The notes under the pieces: model-generated
The model's database searches: none
Told to the model about the DNA's origin: nothing
Seen by the model: the letters and a program-made list of their open reading frames with translations, nothing else
Part shown: piece after piece, positions 1-12,368 of the stretch
Numbering within the stretch: position 1 is the stretch's first letter
Layout: each line of letters begins with the position of its first letter
Made by a program: the position numbers and the translations under genes
NCBI GenBank assembly: GCA_015179025.1
Contig: WHUX01000083.1
Span: forward strand, 167,759 to 231,758
Direction: 5' to 3'
DNA length: 64,000 bases
DNA from: Terfezia claveryi
Taxonomy: Eukaryota; Ascomycota; Pezizomycetes; Pezizales; Pezizaceae

Positions 1-700
1 TAAGTGGTCCACCGTTGGTTTCTGTTCCGGTGTCATTGCTGGTCTTGTTGCAATCACCCCTGGCTCTTTTTATGTTCCCCCTTGGGCAGCTGTCGTCTAT
101 GGAGTCGTAGGTGGTGCTGCTTGCAACTATGCAACCAAGTTGAAGTTCGTTATTGAGGTAGATGATGCACTTGATATCTTTGCCGAGCATGGTGTCGGTG
201 GTATTGTTGGCAACATTCTTACCGCCTTCTTCGCTGCGTAAGTCTCATTCACTCCTTCGATGGACGCCTTTGCGAATCTGCAACTGACCTTTCTACGGGC
301 AGTGACTACATTGCTGCTCTCGATGGGTCCTCAAGAATTGAAGGCGGATGGATTAACCACCACTGGATCCAACTTGGATACCAGGTTGCCGACTGTGTAG
401 CTGGTTTCGTCTATGCATTTGTCGGAACTTGTATCATCCTTTTTTTGATGAACTTGATACCCGGTCTCAGTCTCCGTGCCAGTGAACAAGCCGAAATAAT
501 GGGCATTGATGATGCTGAGCTTGGTGAATTTGCTGTAAGTTATCGTAAACATTACAAAGTTGAGCCCAGCCTAATATAATACTCTTTAGTACGACTACGT
601 TGAGATCACCCGTGAAGTCATCTCCGAAGACTTGGACGGTATGCCAAAATATTCCAACGAGCTACCTACTGGGACTCCCGCATCTGTAGCGAAGGAATAA
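1..700 (+). CDS. Ammonium transporter (Mep/Amt family), 3' end only
   Basis: This is the C-terminal part (about 190 residues) of an Amt/Mep/Rh ammonium channel of the plasma membrane; the start lies outside the window. The exons are 1..237, 303..534 and 590..700, with GTAAGT donors and phases that join cleanly. Visible hallmarks are the glycine-rich membrane segments VYGVVGGAACNYATKLK and EHGVGGIVGNILTAFFAADY, the second carrying the pore histidine of the family. A last helix (VAGFVYAFVGTCIILFLMNLIP) is followed by the conserved cytosolic tail LRASEQAEIMGIDDAELGEFAYDYVE. The tail ends in a short, poorly conserved stretch before TAA. I cannot tell from the tail alone which Mep paralogue it is. 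Confidence 0.95.
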
Positions 701-1704
701 GTTCATAATCGTCTGTCATTCATGTGAATTGTAAACTGTACTGCACTTGCGATACCCCTCCCTAACGCAGCGACCATATTTTTCATTTTTTCCAATTTTT
801 CATTCTTAACAGGGTTTTTTTTTATATGTGGTTGCCTCATTATACCCCCTCGCCATCAAATAACGGCGATACTCACTCTACTCGTGGATAAATGGCATAT
901 CAGAGCAGGCAGGGAGTGGAACATGGGACAAGAGGTCTGTGAGCTCAAAATCTTAACGTTCATGGGTTTAAGAGCTCCTTGTGGATCTAGTACTATGGTG
1001 CATAGCCATTGTTATTGAAAACCTGCTGATACGTAATTTTTTTTGGCGAGTACTTCTTTTTTTTTTCCTTTTGTTAAGGGTTTTGGGTTTGGGTCGGCTA
1101 CTGGTCATTTGCTTCCTTTTTTCTGCTTTTCTCATGGACACAATTGTCCGGCTTTAACTAGGGTATGCTTTAATTCGTCGTGTCTTGCTACTTACATTAC
1201 ACCATTGGGTTTTTTTTGGATACAGGTGTGAGTAAATTTACTGATGTGGGGATGAAATCCGGGATATTTTTTTGGGGGGCATCCATAGCTATGGATGATG
1301 GACATGTACCGGTACTCTACTACTTACACGAGGGCTGCAAAGACCGTGCATGGTAGTATTTTTCGAGTATGCAAAGAAACGAGGCTAGCAAAAAGAAATG
1401 GCCAATTGATATGCGCATTAAATTCCTAGTTTGTAGGCTTGGGTGGAACAAGGTTTCTGCATGTTTTACCCGAGAATCTGGTGTTACCGGGACGCATCGG
1501 TATTTTTACCCTGAAGAGGACCCAATGGTATAGTCTTAACCTTGCCTAATGGTCTCTTCTTGACCGTTTGAAATTCTCGCGCCCGAGAATGAATCTATCC
1601 ATATTGGTTGTGGGAATCTCGCACCAAGCACATGTATATTTCTGATCTTGGATTGAGACACAAAAACTCCAACGCCTAGCATTATACAAATCATTCAAAC
1701 GCCA
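701..1704. other. Convergent intergenic region
   Basis: This 1 kb lies between the stop codons of the ammonium transporter (+) and SLD3 (-), so it should hold two 3' untranslated regions. It contains T-rich runs but no open frame with family resemblance. The small plus-strand frame near 1043-1231 is low-complexity and is not credible as a gene. Confidence 0.7.
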
Positions 1705-4574
1705 TCAGAAATCATCCCATCCCAAGCTCTGGTAAATATCCACCTCTGGCTTCTCCACCGACTGCCAAGCCTCTTCAACAACCAGCCTCAAGCTCTTCCT
1801 ACTCGCCTCGCCCTGCCTGTGCCAACTCCCACCACCGCCACCACTCCCCTTCACAGGACTATTCGCCACCACCTTCATCGCCGAAAAGTCCAATCTCGCA
1901 CTCGGATTCCTAGTTGACGTCGGCATCCCCCCAAATGTCTTTGCCCTTGTTAACTGCATCGGGCGAGTCCTAACCGGCGTCTGATTAACACTACTCGGCA
2001 GGACACTACTCGTTAGACCATCCCCATCCATCTCCGTATCCTCCTCCCCATCCACATCATGAAACGGCATCGCGCCACGTTTTCTCTTTTGCGGCGTCCC
2101 GGGAACAAGCGGTTTCTGCATTTGCATGGGACTCGATTCTAATCCCATTTTAGGGGGAAATAAACAACTCCTGCTTCTAGCTAATACGCTCCCCGAAGAG
2201 CGTTTTGCTTTAATGGGGGATGACTCGGGTATGGCATCGTCATATGCATATCTCCCTCTTAGTGCAGATCCCAGGCTTAGTCCCGTTTTCCTTCCAACGG
2301 TGCTAAATCCCTTCAATGGCGTGCTTAAGACGAGTCCTGGGCTGCTCTCGGGAACTATATCTATATGCTTAGTGGCAAATGAGGAGTGGTTGAGATATGA
2401 CGGGCGTGGTAAGGTGGCGGGTTTATATGGTCCATTTACGGGAGAGTCGAAGACTGCTGCAGCAGTCGAGGTAGATTGGGTATTTCTTTCTGAGGGAAGG
2501 CGCGGAGGAGGGAGGAAGCTATCCTCGTCTTCTTCGTCTTCGGTTTGAGGGGGTATGTGTTGCACGAGTGGTACGGCTTGTCGAAGGCGGTTTTTCTTGC
2601 TGGGGGTGGCGTGTACGAGCACGCTGTTTGCGTTTGGGTTGCGGACGGGTTTCTTTTGTTCTACAGGGGAGAGAGGTTAGCTTGTAGAATTATGGATACA
2701 AGGGGATGAAAGCTTACTTCGCATAGAGGAGCCACCGGTGGACATCCTCTTGGTTGCTGCATCCATGATCTCTGCTCCAACCGCAATCCTATTCGGCCTT
2801 GCCAGAGCTCTAATAGCATCTTTCAGTTCCTTTTCAACATTGACCACCGGTTTTGCGCTCAGCGCTGGCATCTGTATCTCCCTCTTCTGCAGCGTTTTCT
2901 TTGCCACGGCACCAAGATCGACATTCTTCGACGTGGCCTTCGGTACAGCAAGTAAACTAGCAGGAGTTGGTTCTCGAGACAATGACGTTGCTGGTGTAGT
3001 TTTAGATCTTGATAATTGTACTTTTCGCCGCTTTGCTGGTTCAATAGACGGTTTCCTGGTGCTTACAGGTGGGGGAGCGCTTGTCCCACCGATTTTTTTC
3101 TGAATCATGGAGCAGATATCTGGAAGACGGGAGGAGTAGAATGGCATAACGACCTCCATGCAGAAGTTCTTAAGCCGGTCTTCTTCTCCTCCCTTGGTAT
3201 GTGAGGATTTTGGTCTTTCCCCTTCCGCGGGCGGTTCTAGTGAACCGATGGATCTCCAAATACAAAGTCTGTCAAGGAGAAGGTCGAGCAGGACACTAGG
3301 GTCTGGAGGTTCGGTGCCTTTAGTTTTCTTTCTACTGCTGGATTTTTTCTTTAATTTTTTCTTTTTGGAACCTTCCACTGGCTCAGATGGGGTTGTCTTG
3401 TCTTTGGTGAGAGCGAGGATTTCCAACAGGAGGATTATCTGGAGTTCGGTTTCTCGTATTTTTAAATCTTCGGTTTGCCGCTTTAATGCTGGGTCACTGC
3501 TTTGCAGGACTTTGTCTTTGAAATTCATAGATAGCCAGCGTTGGACGTAGGATTCCTCTCCGGTCTTGAAGATGGTGGTATCCTGAATAGCCTCCTCTGT
3601 TGCAACTTGCATAATTACTTTCCTGAACTTGATGTCCATCTTGTCCAGGGGAATTATCATACCCTGGAGGAACTCGACTAGCTGGGGGATGCTCGGCGGG
3701 AGGGGGGAGGGGTCTTCTGTGGCCTCTTGTTGGAATTTGACTCTTGTTCGAGATAGGGTTGATTTAGCGAAGTATGCAATTGATGTTTTTGCAACATAGA
3801 GAGCTTCGAGGTATTGTGCCCTGGTTTGCTCAAGGGCCTCGGTGGGAGTGGGCTCTTTAAATACTATTATTTCGGCGGGTGGGGAGAGAAGTCGTAGGTC
3901 AGAGGCTTTGGTGGATAACCTAGGATATAATTAGCCTTGTAACCCTGAACACACTCTCAATTTTGAAGACTAACGGTGTCTTGATATTCTGCTTCGCTTT
4001 GCTGGGATGTATCATAGACAATACTACCGTATGACACGTCGACTCACCCATCCCAACAGTGAAATTATCCATCACCAAATCCGCCCACCAGTCTTTCTCC
4101 AAGCACTTCTTCCCTAGCACCACCTTCTCTAGATCCGGCGACACAGCTTTCCTAGCCAACTGTGCCAACCGTCGAACATCCTTCAGCTTGACCAGGGGGG
4201 AAAGCTTAAACAGCGTAAAAACCCCATCCGATACCTTCTCCACAGCCGAGAGCTGTCTTTCGCCATCAGTTTTGGTGATTAAGATGTTTCCGGGACTGTC
4301 TAGCGCTGGGATGACTGCGGAGAAAAGCCGTGAGGGCACGCCGGTGAGCCAACTGAGAGGGATGTATTTTCGGGGGAAAAGGACAGCGGGAGTTATTTTG
4401 AGGGAGGTATCGAAGACGGAGGTGAGGTGAGGCTTTGGTCACACGGTGTGTTAACGGGTTGATGTTTTGAGAGCGCATGGTGGGATGGGGTACCTGGATC
4501 ACAAACGGTTCGCCCAGCAAGACCTTTTCTTCATCACGCTTGCGCTTGCGAGAGACAGAGGCTATGGTGGACAT
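1705..4574 (-). CDS. SLD3: DNA replication regulator Sld3
   Basis: Sld3 recruits Cdc45 to the loaded Mcm2-7 helicase and, once phosphorylated by CDK, binds Dpb11 to start replication. I model four exons on the minus strand: 4574..4494, 4432..4048, 3905..2718 and 2660..1705, giving 869 residues with all phases agreeing. The acceptor of exon 3 (AAAG at about 3906) is chosen because it is the one that keeps frame. The fungal Sld3 domain lies mainly in exon 3 (QIILLLEILALTKD, LDLLLDRLCIWRSIGSLEPP, NFCMEVVMPFYSSRLPDIC). The C-terminal exon is disordered and carries a cluster of full CDK consensus sites (TPSK, TPLK, SPIK, TPQK, TPVR, SPVK). The gene is divergent from DPB4, another initiation factor. 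The family call is strong; exact exon ends may shift slightly. Confidence 0.9.
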
Positions 4575-5150
4575 TGCTGCGTACCGGTACCGCTCACACT
4601 GCGGCTGGTATAAGTGATTAAAGAGAGTAGAGGAGCAATGTCATGCAGTTGTTCGCAATGAACGGTATCGAGATCTTCTTGGACCTCGATAACCCAAACA
4701 GAACGCGACGCCTCATTTCAAACACTGCAGAGAGCGGACGCGACAAATTAGCTGACTAAGCTGATTTGGCGAGACGGTTTGGGGGAGGAATTTGTGGATG
4801 GTTCTCGTTTGTATGCTACGGGGAATTTGGGCTGATGAAGATTTGTAAGTAGACTGGTGCTTATGAGACTCCGATATGGGACTGTGATACGAGGCTGTGA
4901 TCTTGAGTTGTGATATGGGATCGTGATATGGGTGGGTCTCTGTGTTATCCGGTAAGAAGGACCTACAATGATTTGGTGCTGATGGCTCCACGACAAGCTT
5001 CTTCGAGTTCCTCTCAACCAATTACCAAAACAATACTATCCAGCTTGAACATAATCTCCCATAGCTTCTCCCCCAACACCCACACCCTTCACATCATCAA
5101 CATCACCAGATCCGCAGCTCAGTTTGCAAGCTCCACCTCCCTCCCAACGC
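4575..5150. promoter_or_regulatory. Shared bidirectional promoter of SLD3 and DPB4
   Basis: These 576 bp separate the ATG of SLD3 (-) from the ATG of DPB4 (+), so both are probably driven from here. Two copies of ACGCGA, one base from the MluI cell-cycle box ACGCGT, lie at 4703..4708 and 4738..4743. The stretch from about 4855 to 4935 has several near-repeats of GATATGGGA/TGTGATA. The regulatory reading is inference from motif and context; no binding is shown. Confidence 0.5.
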
Positions 5151-6152
5151 ATGCCACGGAAATCAGATCCAGGCCCAATCCCCGGCGCGGGCCTTCCTCC
5201 CGGCGACCGAGATGCCAACGGAGTTTCAATTGACGTACTACCTACCCACCACTCCATCTTACAATCACTAACCGGTACAAACTTATAGGAAAACGTTCTA
5301 CCGAAATCCATTGTCACAAGGCTGGCGAAGGGAGTTTTACCCCAAAATACAAATATACAAAAAGACGCCGTCCTGGCGTTGACGAAGGGGGCTACGGTGT
5401 TTATAAACTACTTGTGTACTGCGTATGTTTATTCCTCCCACGGGATTTTGCCAGCTGAGGATTCAGTTCTGATTGAGGCTGGCCGGGCCGGGCTCAAAGC
5501 GCAAACGAAAATGCCGTCAAAGCCAACAAAAAGACAATTATGCCAAAGGACGTACTTGAAGCCATTTCCCAGCTAGAGCTTGACGAGTTCGGCCCTCGAC
5601 TACACGCCGAGTTAGCCAGTTTGTCTCCATACCTCCCGAACCTCCCGCACACCACCTATATACGATTACCATACTAACCCCCCATTAGGATTCGAAGAAA
5701 TCACCTCCGAGAAACGTGCCGCAGCCAAAAAAGCGGCCGCCGCCAAAGAAGCCGGCAAACCCGGCGGAGACAACTCTCCCGGAAAAACCTCTCCTACCCA
5801 CGACAGCCCCACGAACCCCGAGGACAACGACGTTGCAGACGAGGATGGAGAAATAGATACCCCTCCACCTGCAAAGAAGAGGAAGGCCAATGGGAAGACT
5901 ACAACTGTAAATGGTGCTTCCAAGGCAAAGAAGGGGATAACCGGTGCGAGTGGAAAGTTTGATGCAGACGAGGACGAAGATGATTTAGGCGATGATAAGG
6001 ATGGTTACCAAGATGAGGAAGAGGAAGATATTGATGATGAAGCGGAGGCAGATGAGACCCACGATGTTGTTGAGGAGGATGTAGTAGAGGATTTGGACGA
6101 GACTGAGCAAAGGGAAGATGAAGCGTTAGATAATGGATATGATAGCGACTAA
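5151..6152 (+). CDS. DPB4: DNA polymerase epsilon subunit Dpb4 (histone-fold)
   Basis: Dpb4 (POLE3 in animals) pairs with a second histone-fold subunit in DNA polymerase epsilon and in ISWI/CHRAC-type remodelers, where it binds DNA. The exons are 5151..5234, 5289..5422, 5500..5618 and 5689..6152, giving 266 residues with consistent phases. The third intron starts with the unusual donor GTTTGT but is required to produce ELARFEEI. The histone fold spans about residues 29-115 (LPKSIVTRLAKGVLP, LALTKGATVFINYLCTA, KKTIMPKDVLEAISQLE). It is followed by a basic stretch (EKRAAAKKAAAAKE), a KKRK-type nuclear signal and a long acidic tail to the C-terminus, as in other fungal Dpb4 proteins. It shares its promoter with SLD3. 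Confidence 0.92.
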
Positions 6153-6378
6153 TATCAGTGGCATGCTGCTTGCGGGATTCATGCCTAGCCGGAATTTTGT
6201 ATTATAATATTAATTAGTAGATTTCGCTTTTGCAGACTTGCTCATACTCACAGGTATGGTTGAGGATAAATGCGAAAATATATATATTGTAGAACACGCT
6301 GAATATTGGAGTAACACGAATTATATCATACACACGCTCCGTATTCAATGCAGCTTGGCAACGACCCCAACCAAAGTC

Positions 6379-8009
6379 CTATTCCCCAGTAGCCTCGAGC
6401 CAGTCTCCAAATTTCTCCAAACGCTCCTTCTCTGACGCATCCTCTGTCTCATCGACCTGCTTCGTCTTTGTTTTCTTAAACTTCTCAGCACCATCGAAAA
6501 TATATGCCTCTACTCGTGCTCCAGCAAAGAACCTTCCGTCCATTACTTGGACACAAGCCTTTGCACTTTCCGCATTTGCGAATCGAACACTGACTACACC
6601 GTCCTCTTCCTGGTCGTATAAGACCACGTTGGTCACGTCCCCGAGTTTCTCACACTCTTCCCGGATATCTTCCTTCAGGTCTAGTATGGCAGTTGGGTCC
6701 TCCTGTGAAGTTAGTTAGTTAAGATGTGGATTTTTGGCAATTGTCGCAGAATTCCACGCACCTCTAGTTCCTTCAGGGTAAACATGTGCTTAAGGATCAC
6801 CGTCTTCTCAAATTTTGGGTTTATGGTAGGTATAGCGGCTGGATCGTCATCATCCCAGTCGGCCAGTTTACTATAATTTCGTGTCAATGCCAGCCCTACT
6901 ATAACCCCGGGCCTCACGTAAAACGTACTTATTCAACTTCTGGGTCTTCGCAATAACCTTTCTCTTCTCTTTCATGTTCTTCTTTTTATCCTGTAGGGAT
7001 TGATCTTGACCGCTTTGTTGCTTGTAGCTGAAGTCCGCAGGCTGCACTCTCATAGTTCCTCTAGGATCCGGCACGCCGAATCTAAAATCTGTGTCGTCCA
7101 ACATTTGAACAGCTAGATCCACACTCTCCGCGCGGAAATACACCACTAGCGCATCACCCTTCGGGTTCCCATTTTCATCTGTATAGATCTTGATCCTTGG
7201 CTTTCCGCGGTCAATCTCCTCGGATATGACGCCACATTTGGAGAAGACGGAGTTAATTTCTTGTATAGTTGCATCTAGTGGAAGGTTTGTGATGTATATG
7301 GATGTATTTTTGCGCTCTTTGGGATGCTCGTCTCCATTTTTGCCGTTAGCCCGGGACTTCTTGGTATTGGTGTGTACACTCTCCTGTGGAAAGTGGACAA
7401 AGAGTAAGCGTAATTCTCATGTACGGGCGTGCGGTTATACCTCGGTCTCGTTGGAGGTGTAAACCTTCCTTTTCTTCTTGTTCTTCGGCTGAACAGGCGC
7501 TGATTCGTCGACTCCGGCAACTGCGTAGGCTGCTTGTTGCTTTTCAAGGAGAGATTCGTCCAACTATAACACACCAAACATAACGCAAAAGGTGAAACTA
7601 TGAGAATGTACCCCAACACACATAGAACGAGCAAGACCTGGATTTAGACATTATAGGGAGAAGGCTGTCGAGGTAGGCGTGGCAGGGAGAAAAGAAGATG
7701 CGCCTGGTGACCTCCCTTCTGAGATAGCCTTCTCCGTGCCTTCATTCCCTTCATAATCGGCCTTCACACTGTTATGGGATGATGAAAGACAAGTGGAATG
7801 CATACCACAGGTACCCATCTCCTCAACGCCCCGTCATATTCGTATTCTGATCCATCGTCTGCCTCGAGGGTCCATTTTCCCGATACTCTTGAGAAAGAGA
7901 TACGAGGATCTTCGCGGAACTCTTCTTCAGTTGTTGGAAAAGCACTCGGGGCGGAACCCCGGAGGTCATAGCCCTCACCAGCATGACCGGGGGACAAACC
8001 ATCGGCCAT
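6379..8009 (-). CDS. CUS2: U2 snRNP assembly factor Cus2 / Tat-SF1 homologue
   Basis: Cus2/Tat-SF1 proteins bind U2 snRNP (SF3B1 and U2 RNA), help fold U2 and gate prespliceosome assembly by Prp5. The exons are 8009..7806, 7563..7441, 7383..6929, 6870..6762 and 6702..6379, giving 404 residues with all phases consistent. The N-terminus has the family's short WW-like motif (GKWTLEADDGSEYEYDGALRRWVPV); the next exon reads LDESLLEKQQAAYAVAGVDE. A first RRM starts near residue 128 (SIYITNLPLDATI). The C-terminal RRM is of UHM type and has the characteristic R-F motif (DGRFFAGARVEAYIFDG). It ends in the typical ERLEKFGDWLEATGE. It converges with DPB4, with 226 bp between stops. A PRP5 gene, the functional partner of Cus2 in yeast, lies 45 kb away. 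Confidence 0.9.
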
Positions 8010-9168
8010 GGTGAAGTTTAAGACCTGTTGACAATCTATACGTTGTATGCTCGATCTCTTCTGGATGTGTCAGGTGTTTGTAGTAACCAGACTACCTTGT
8101 AGTGTGTGGTTTGTAATGTGAATAGCAGACTTGGAATGAACTATGGTTGTCATGATAGCTCCAGAGATGCCAAGAAAAAGCAACCGCACCTTGGCTTAGT
8201 AACCAGTCGGTGTGGCACGTGCTACCGGTATCAAGCGGCTCCGGCGCCGGATATCAATTACACTGGAAACTGCTGGAAACGAGCGAAAGCGATGACAAAA
8301 GATGTCGATCTATTCAGGAACCATCACTTGTTATCATTTCTTCTGCCTTGCTTTCCCCACGAGCACGATGCCCACGAGGGTCAACCTGGGCTGGGAGTAT
8401 GGAGCCTCAGATCCAGGCTCCAGACCCACTTGACCATGGAATGTAACTTGAATTCATCTTCAGATGAGACTAATTTCGCTTTCCTACCCATGGTCACCTC
8501 ATTCCCGCCTCGGGACATTAACGTGCGCCACTTTGAGACTCTCTGCGGTGATTCGAAGTCTACAAATCACCAGAGTTGAAGTTTTCCATTGAAAGAGAGT
8601 GTCGCCTAATACACCGCGAGATCACAGCCCTATCAGTCCTGTCAGTTGTTTATGGTGCTGGTCAACTAATATGCACAACACCAGCCAATTGGCAGAATGT
8701 TTCATATTGCTATACATAGGCGCCGGAGCTTGGCAGATTGATACCCTTGTTTGACATTCAGTTTCAGTGCTGCTTAATTTGAATACCCTCTGGCCAAACT
8801 GCCGCCGTCCTATCGTACCTTCTTTTCTCTCTTCTCATAATTTGGTCAAGCGTCAGGGCTGCCACTCACTCACATATCTTCAGGTTTCCTACGCTTCAGA
8901 TGCTTGTCATCTAGCTGCTGTATGCATTTACGTTTTTCAGTCCTCACTTTTGCCGACTTCTATAGTTTCCTTATCTAATGCGATTTTAACTCATGCGCTT
9001 TGGTTCCTAGATTCGTTCTTGCGCTGCTCGGAACTGTTAAAGAGCTGGTCTCAAAAAAAACAGACGTCCTCCTTAATTGGTGTAGTTTAGGCTTGAGACC
9101 CCTCCTATCCATCAAAGGTGGCCCCTTTTAGGCCTATACCATATCGAGAGACTGTTGCTCCCTGTTAA
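8010..9168. other. Divergent intergenic region
   Basis: This 1.16 kb lies between the ATGs of the Cus2-like gene (-) and the coiled-coil gene (+), so it should contain both promoters and leaders. Two overlapping plus-strand frames between 8106 and 8579 show no family resemblance and no matching splice structure. A T/C-rich stretch sits at about 8790-8900, upstream of the plus-strand start. I see no other structure. Confidence 0.6.
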
Positions 9169-12100
9169 ATGGACTCAAACCTCCCTTGGGGAGTGACACC
9201 CCAGCCTTCAGAGTTCAACCCTTCCAAGTTCCCGCGGAGGCCGTCCCCTAAAGTCACTCCTTTAGTTATTCAGAGCACTGGGATATCAACCACCTCCAAG
9301 AATCGACTGCGAGAGGAGTTGGATAGAATTCAAAGGTTTCAGAGGGATTCAGGCGATTTCGAGACCTCAATTATTGTACGAGATCTTGACAGGTGAGTTT
9401 ACATTGAGTTTACATGTGGCACAGCAGAAGTCAGATTTGCTTACCTTGTATTGCAATTGTTTTAGAGAACCTCACGGAAGCTCACCTGAATTTGTAGAAT
9501 ATACTGAGCTAAGGGCCGACGAGTTTGATCTCAGGTTGCAATTACCAACGCCCTGCAGCGCCTCCAGCTCTCCGTTGTTTCAAAGCCATGCAAGATATGC
9601 CAGTGATTCTCGAGTAAGCTATTTACAAGACATCGAAACGAAACATATTGAACCACGTCGTGTGTCGATGATGCCAGTCTTACCATCTCCAACAGCACCA
9701 AATATCAACTTACCGCTGGAGATTTCCCAGCGGAAGTATTCGGTTCCGGCCTCTGATGATTCTTACGAAACGAACAAATCACAAAAGTCCCCGGGAGGTA
9801 ACAGGTTCACGTCATTTTTCCGGTGGCAGAGCACCTCGTCGCACGATTCGGCTACGACCGTCTCTGCACGTGCGTCCTCCCCCCCGCGCTCTCCTAAGAC
9901 ATTAGGACCTTCCTTCAGATCAGTGCCACCAATGATTGACACTTTACGGGCAAATGCTGCTAATGACAATGCCTACCTTTCTGATTCCGCTCTTTCCATT
10001 CCTCCAACAACCCCTGGTTTGGGTTCATTTGATTCAATTGAAGAAGAATTACGACTTGTATCTGCGGAGTTGGCTGCCTCAATTAAGCGAGAAATGGAAC
10101 TGGAAGACTTGGTAGAAAAGCTGGAGGCGGAAGCAGCTGATGCGAATAACAATCGAGAAAAGAGGACAAGCGACTACTTCTCCGATGTGGGAACACCGGA
10201 TCGGGGCCAGTATGGCTCCATAACAAAACACGAGCAGGAACTCGAGAGGTTAAAACGGCAGTGTGAACAAGAGAGAGCGCAAATACGGCTAGAATTGCTC
10301 GGAAAGTTGTCTGAGGAGAGGCAGCGGAGGGTTGATGTCGAAACACAGGCGAGAGAATTAGAAGATCATGTGTCTCGAGTAAGGCTGACTATGGCGCAAC
10401 GATTCTGCTGGAGAAAATTGGTCTGACTAACCTTCTATAGGGTGAATACTCTCAACTGGTATCGACAGACGCAGGAAAGGTAAGGGTCCTCGAGCAGGCT
10501 TTGGAAGATGCGAAGCGAAAGCTTGCAGAAGAAAAGCTAGCGCGAGAGAATTTCGAGCAACTGGTTACAGCCATAAAGATGGAGCTAGAGGAGCATAGAG
10601 AGGAGAGGGATCGACTTCGAGATGAGGTTGTACCAAACCTGCGACAGCGGGTGGTGAGCCTTGAGGCTGAAACAGCTCAAATGCAACAAGTAATGGCCGA
10701 TAAAACTAGAATTCAGCAAGAATTTGCCGCCTTGAAAACTGAAAACATTGCCTTGATGTCATCCCAGAGGAAGCCTATGGACATCCGTATGATTACCTCA
10801 GTTGACAAACGAATGTCCCTCGCAATAACTCCAGCGGAGAAGCGAATGTCCATTGCACAGATGCAGGGACTGGCAGTGACCACCTCGACTGGCTCACTGT
10901 CACCAATTGTGATACCGTTGTCACCAAAAGAGAAGGAAACCTTGGCTGACAGGTTGAAGGATGTGGAACAACAACGCGATGAATTACAAAAAGCTTTGCG
11001 TGCCCTCCGTGAACGGCAAAAGGTTGAGAACAGGCAGGCTGCACAGAGAATCAAGGCTTTGGAATTAGAGCGTGACCGAGCTTTGCGTGACTCGCCAAGG
11101 AAATTCGGCAACAGCAGAGAAGTCCAACTTTTGAGGAGAGAAGTTGACCGACTAAGAACCCGGGCTGAGGATGCGCTCGAGGCCAAGTTCAAGTGTGAAA
11201 GGAATCTTGGTTCCTTAAAGATGGACCTCGAGAGGGCTGAACAGGAGACGGCCGTTCTGAGGGCACTGCTCCAAGAACATGACTCCTTAGTCAACCAGCA
11301 TGAGGAATTGAAAGATTCACATATTCGGCTTTCTAAGAAGGTCTCCGAAATGGAGTCTGAGAATAGCGAAGCAACGTCCGCCTCTTTGCAGCGGGCCTAC
11401 AGGGACCTCCTCCTAACCCATGAACTGACGCTAGGCCGCCTTGGGGAACTGGAGGTCAAGGAGTGTGATTTATCCGAGGACTTCGAGGCCCGGCAAAGGA
11501 AATTAGTGGTCGCGTATGAAGAGTCGGAGAAAGCAATGAAGAAGCTGAGACAGAGCCTTGCGGAAGCCGAGGCCGAAAGACATCTTGCACAGACTGAGGC
11601 GGTTGCGTACAAGAAACAAGCATCGGCACTAAGTCAAGCGGAAAAGAGCCATCTTGGTGAAGAAAGGACCTTGGCTTCCCAACTGAAGGAGTCGACAGAG
11701 AGAGTGCAACAATTAGCTGCCCAGGTTCAGGCGCAGATGCAGTCCAACGGGGCCTTGCGCGATAGGTTAGCTGCGGCGATTAATCGCGGGGAAAGTGAGC
11801 AACAGAATTCTGCAAATAGGATCAACGAATTGCAGGGTAGGCTCAAGCAATTGGAGGAGAAGGTTCTCTCTGCGCAACAGGAGACTGAAGATGCGATTCA
11901 TAACCATGAAGAGGAGATTCAGTTGTTGCAGTTAAATCATTCTGCGCAGCTGACTAGACTTAAGGCGACGCTTATTCAGCCTCCGGAACCGAGGAGTCCG
12001 AAGATGCCGTTGACCCCGCTATTGAAGAGTCCGAGATTGGAGTGGGTAGGCAAAGTTGGTGCGTCATCGAATGACAATTTGGGGAATAGTTCTGAGAGAC

Positions 12101-12368
12101 TGGAGTTTTTGGAGAAAAAGGTGGTGGAGCTGGAGAGGGCGTTGGCGGATGCAGATAGGGAGATGGAGGAGGTGGTTAACAAAATGAGTATGGCGCAGAT
12201 TGAGGTTATGGAGTTGACCTCCCAGAGGTATTTATTAACATCAATTGGGCTTTGGAAGGAACATGATACTAATCAATATATAGAGACGAAGCCGCCAGAC
12301 AAACACGAAAGCTCCAAGCCGATATCGCTCTCGAAAAGGCAAAATACGCGCAACTCGCTCTGGCGTAA
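9169..12368 (+). CDS. Large coiled-coil protein of unknown function
   Basis: I do not recognise this protein by name. The exons are 9169..9392, 9466..10378, 10441..12227 and 12284..12368, giving 1002 residues with consistent phases. The first 280 residues are Ser/Pro-rich and probably disordered (many SP/TP sites, for example SPPRSPKTLG). From about residue 290 nearly everything is heptad-like coiled coil rich in E, K, R, L and Q (EEELRLVSAELAASIKREME; LERAEQETAVLRALLQEHDS). A Pro-rich break occurs near residue 830 (PPEPRSPKMPLTPLLKSPR). A final coil ends in EAARQTRKLQADIALEKAKYA, supplied by a short last exon. The shape suggests a cytoskeletal, septation or spindle-pole scaffold, but that is only a guess from architecture. 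Confidence 0.8.

Noticed and set aside
2126..2548. Plus-strand open frame of 140 codons
   Set aside because: It lies antisense to the SLD3 C-terminal exon, is an echo of its Ser/Pro-rich codons and has no family resemblance.
6240..6435. Plus-strand frame at the DPB4 3' end
   Set aside because: Lies in the convergent 3' region and overlaps the Cus2-like last exon in antisense; no resemblance to any protein.
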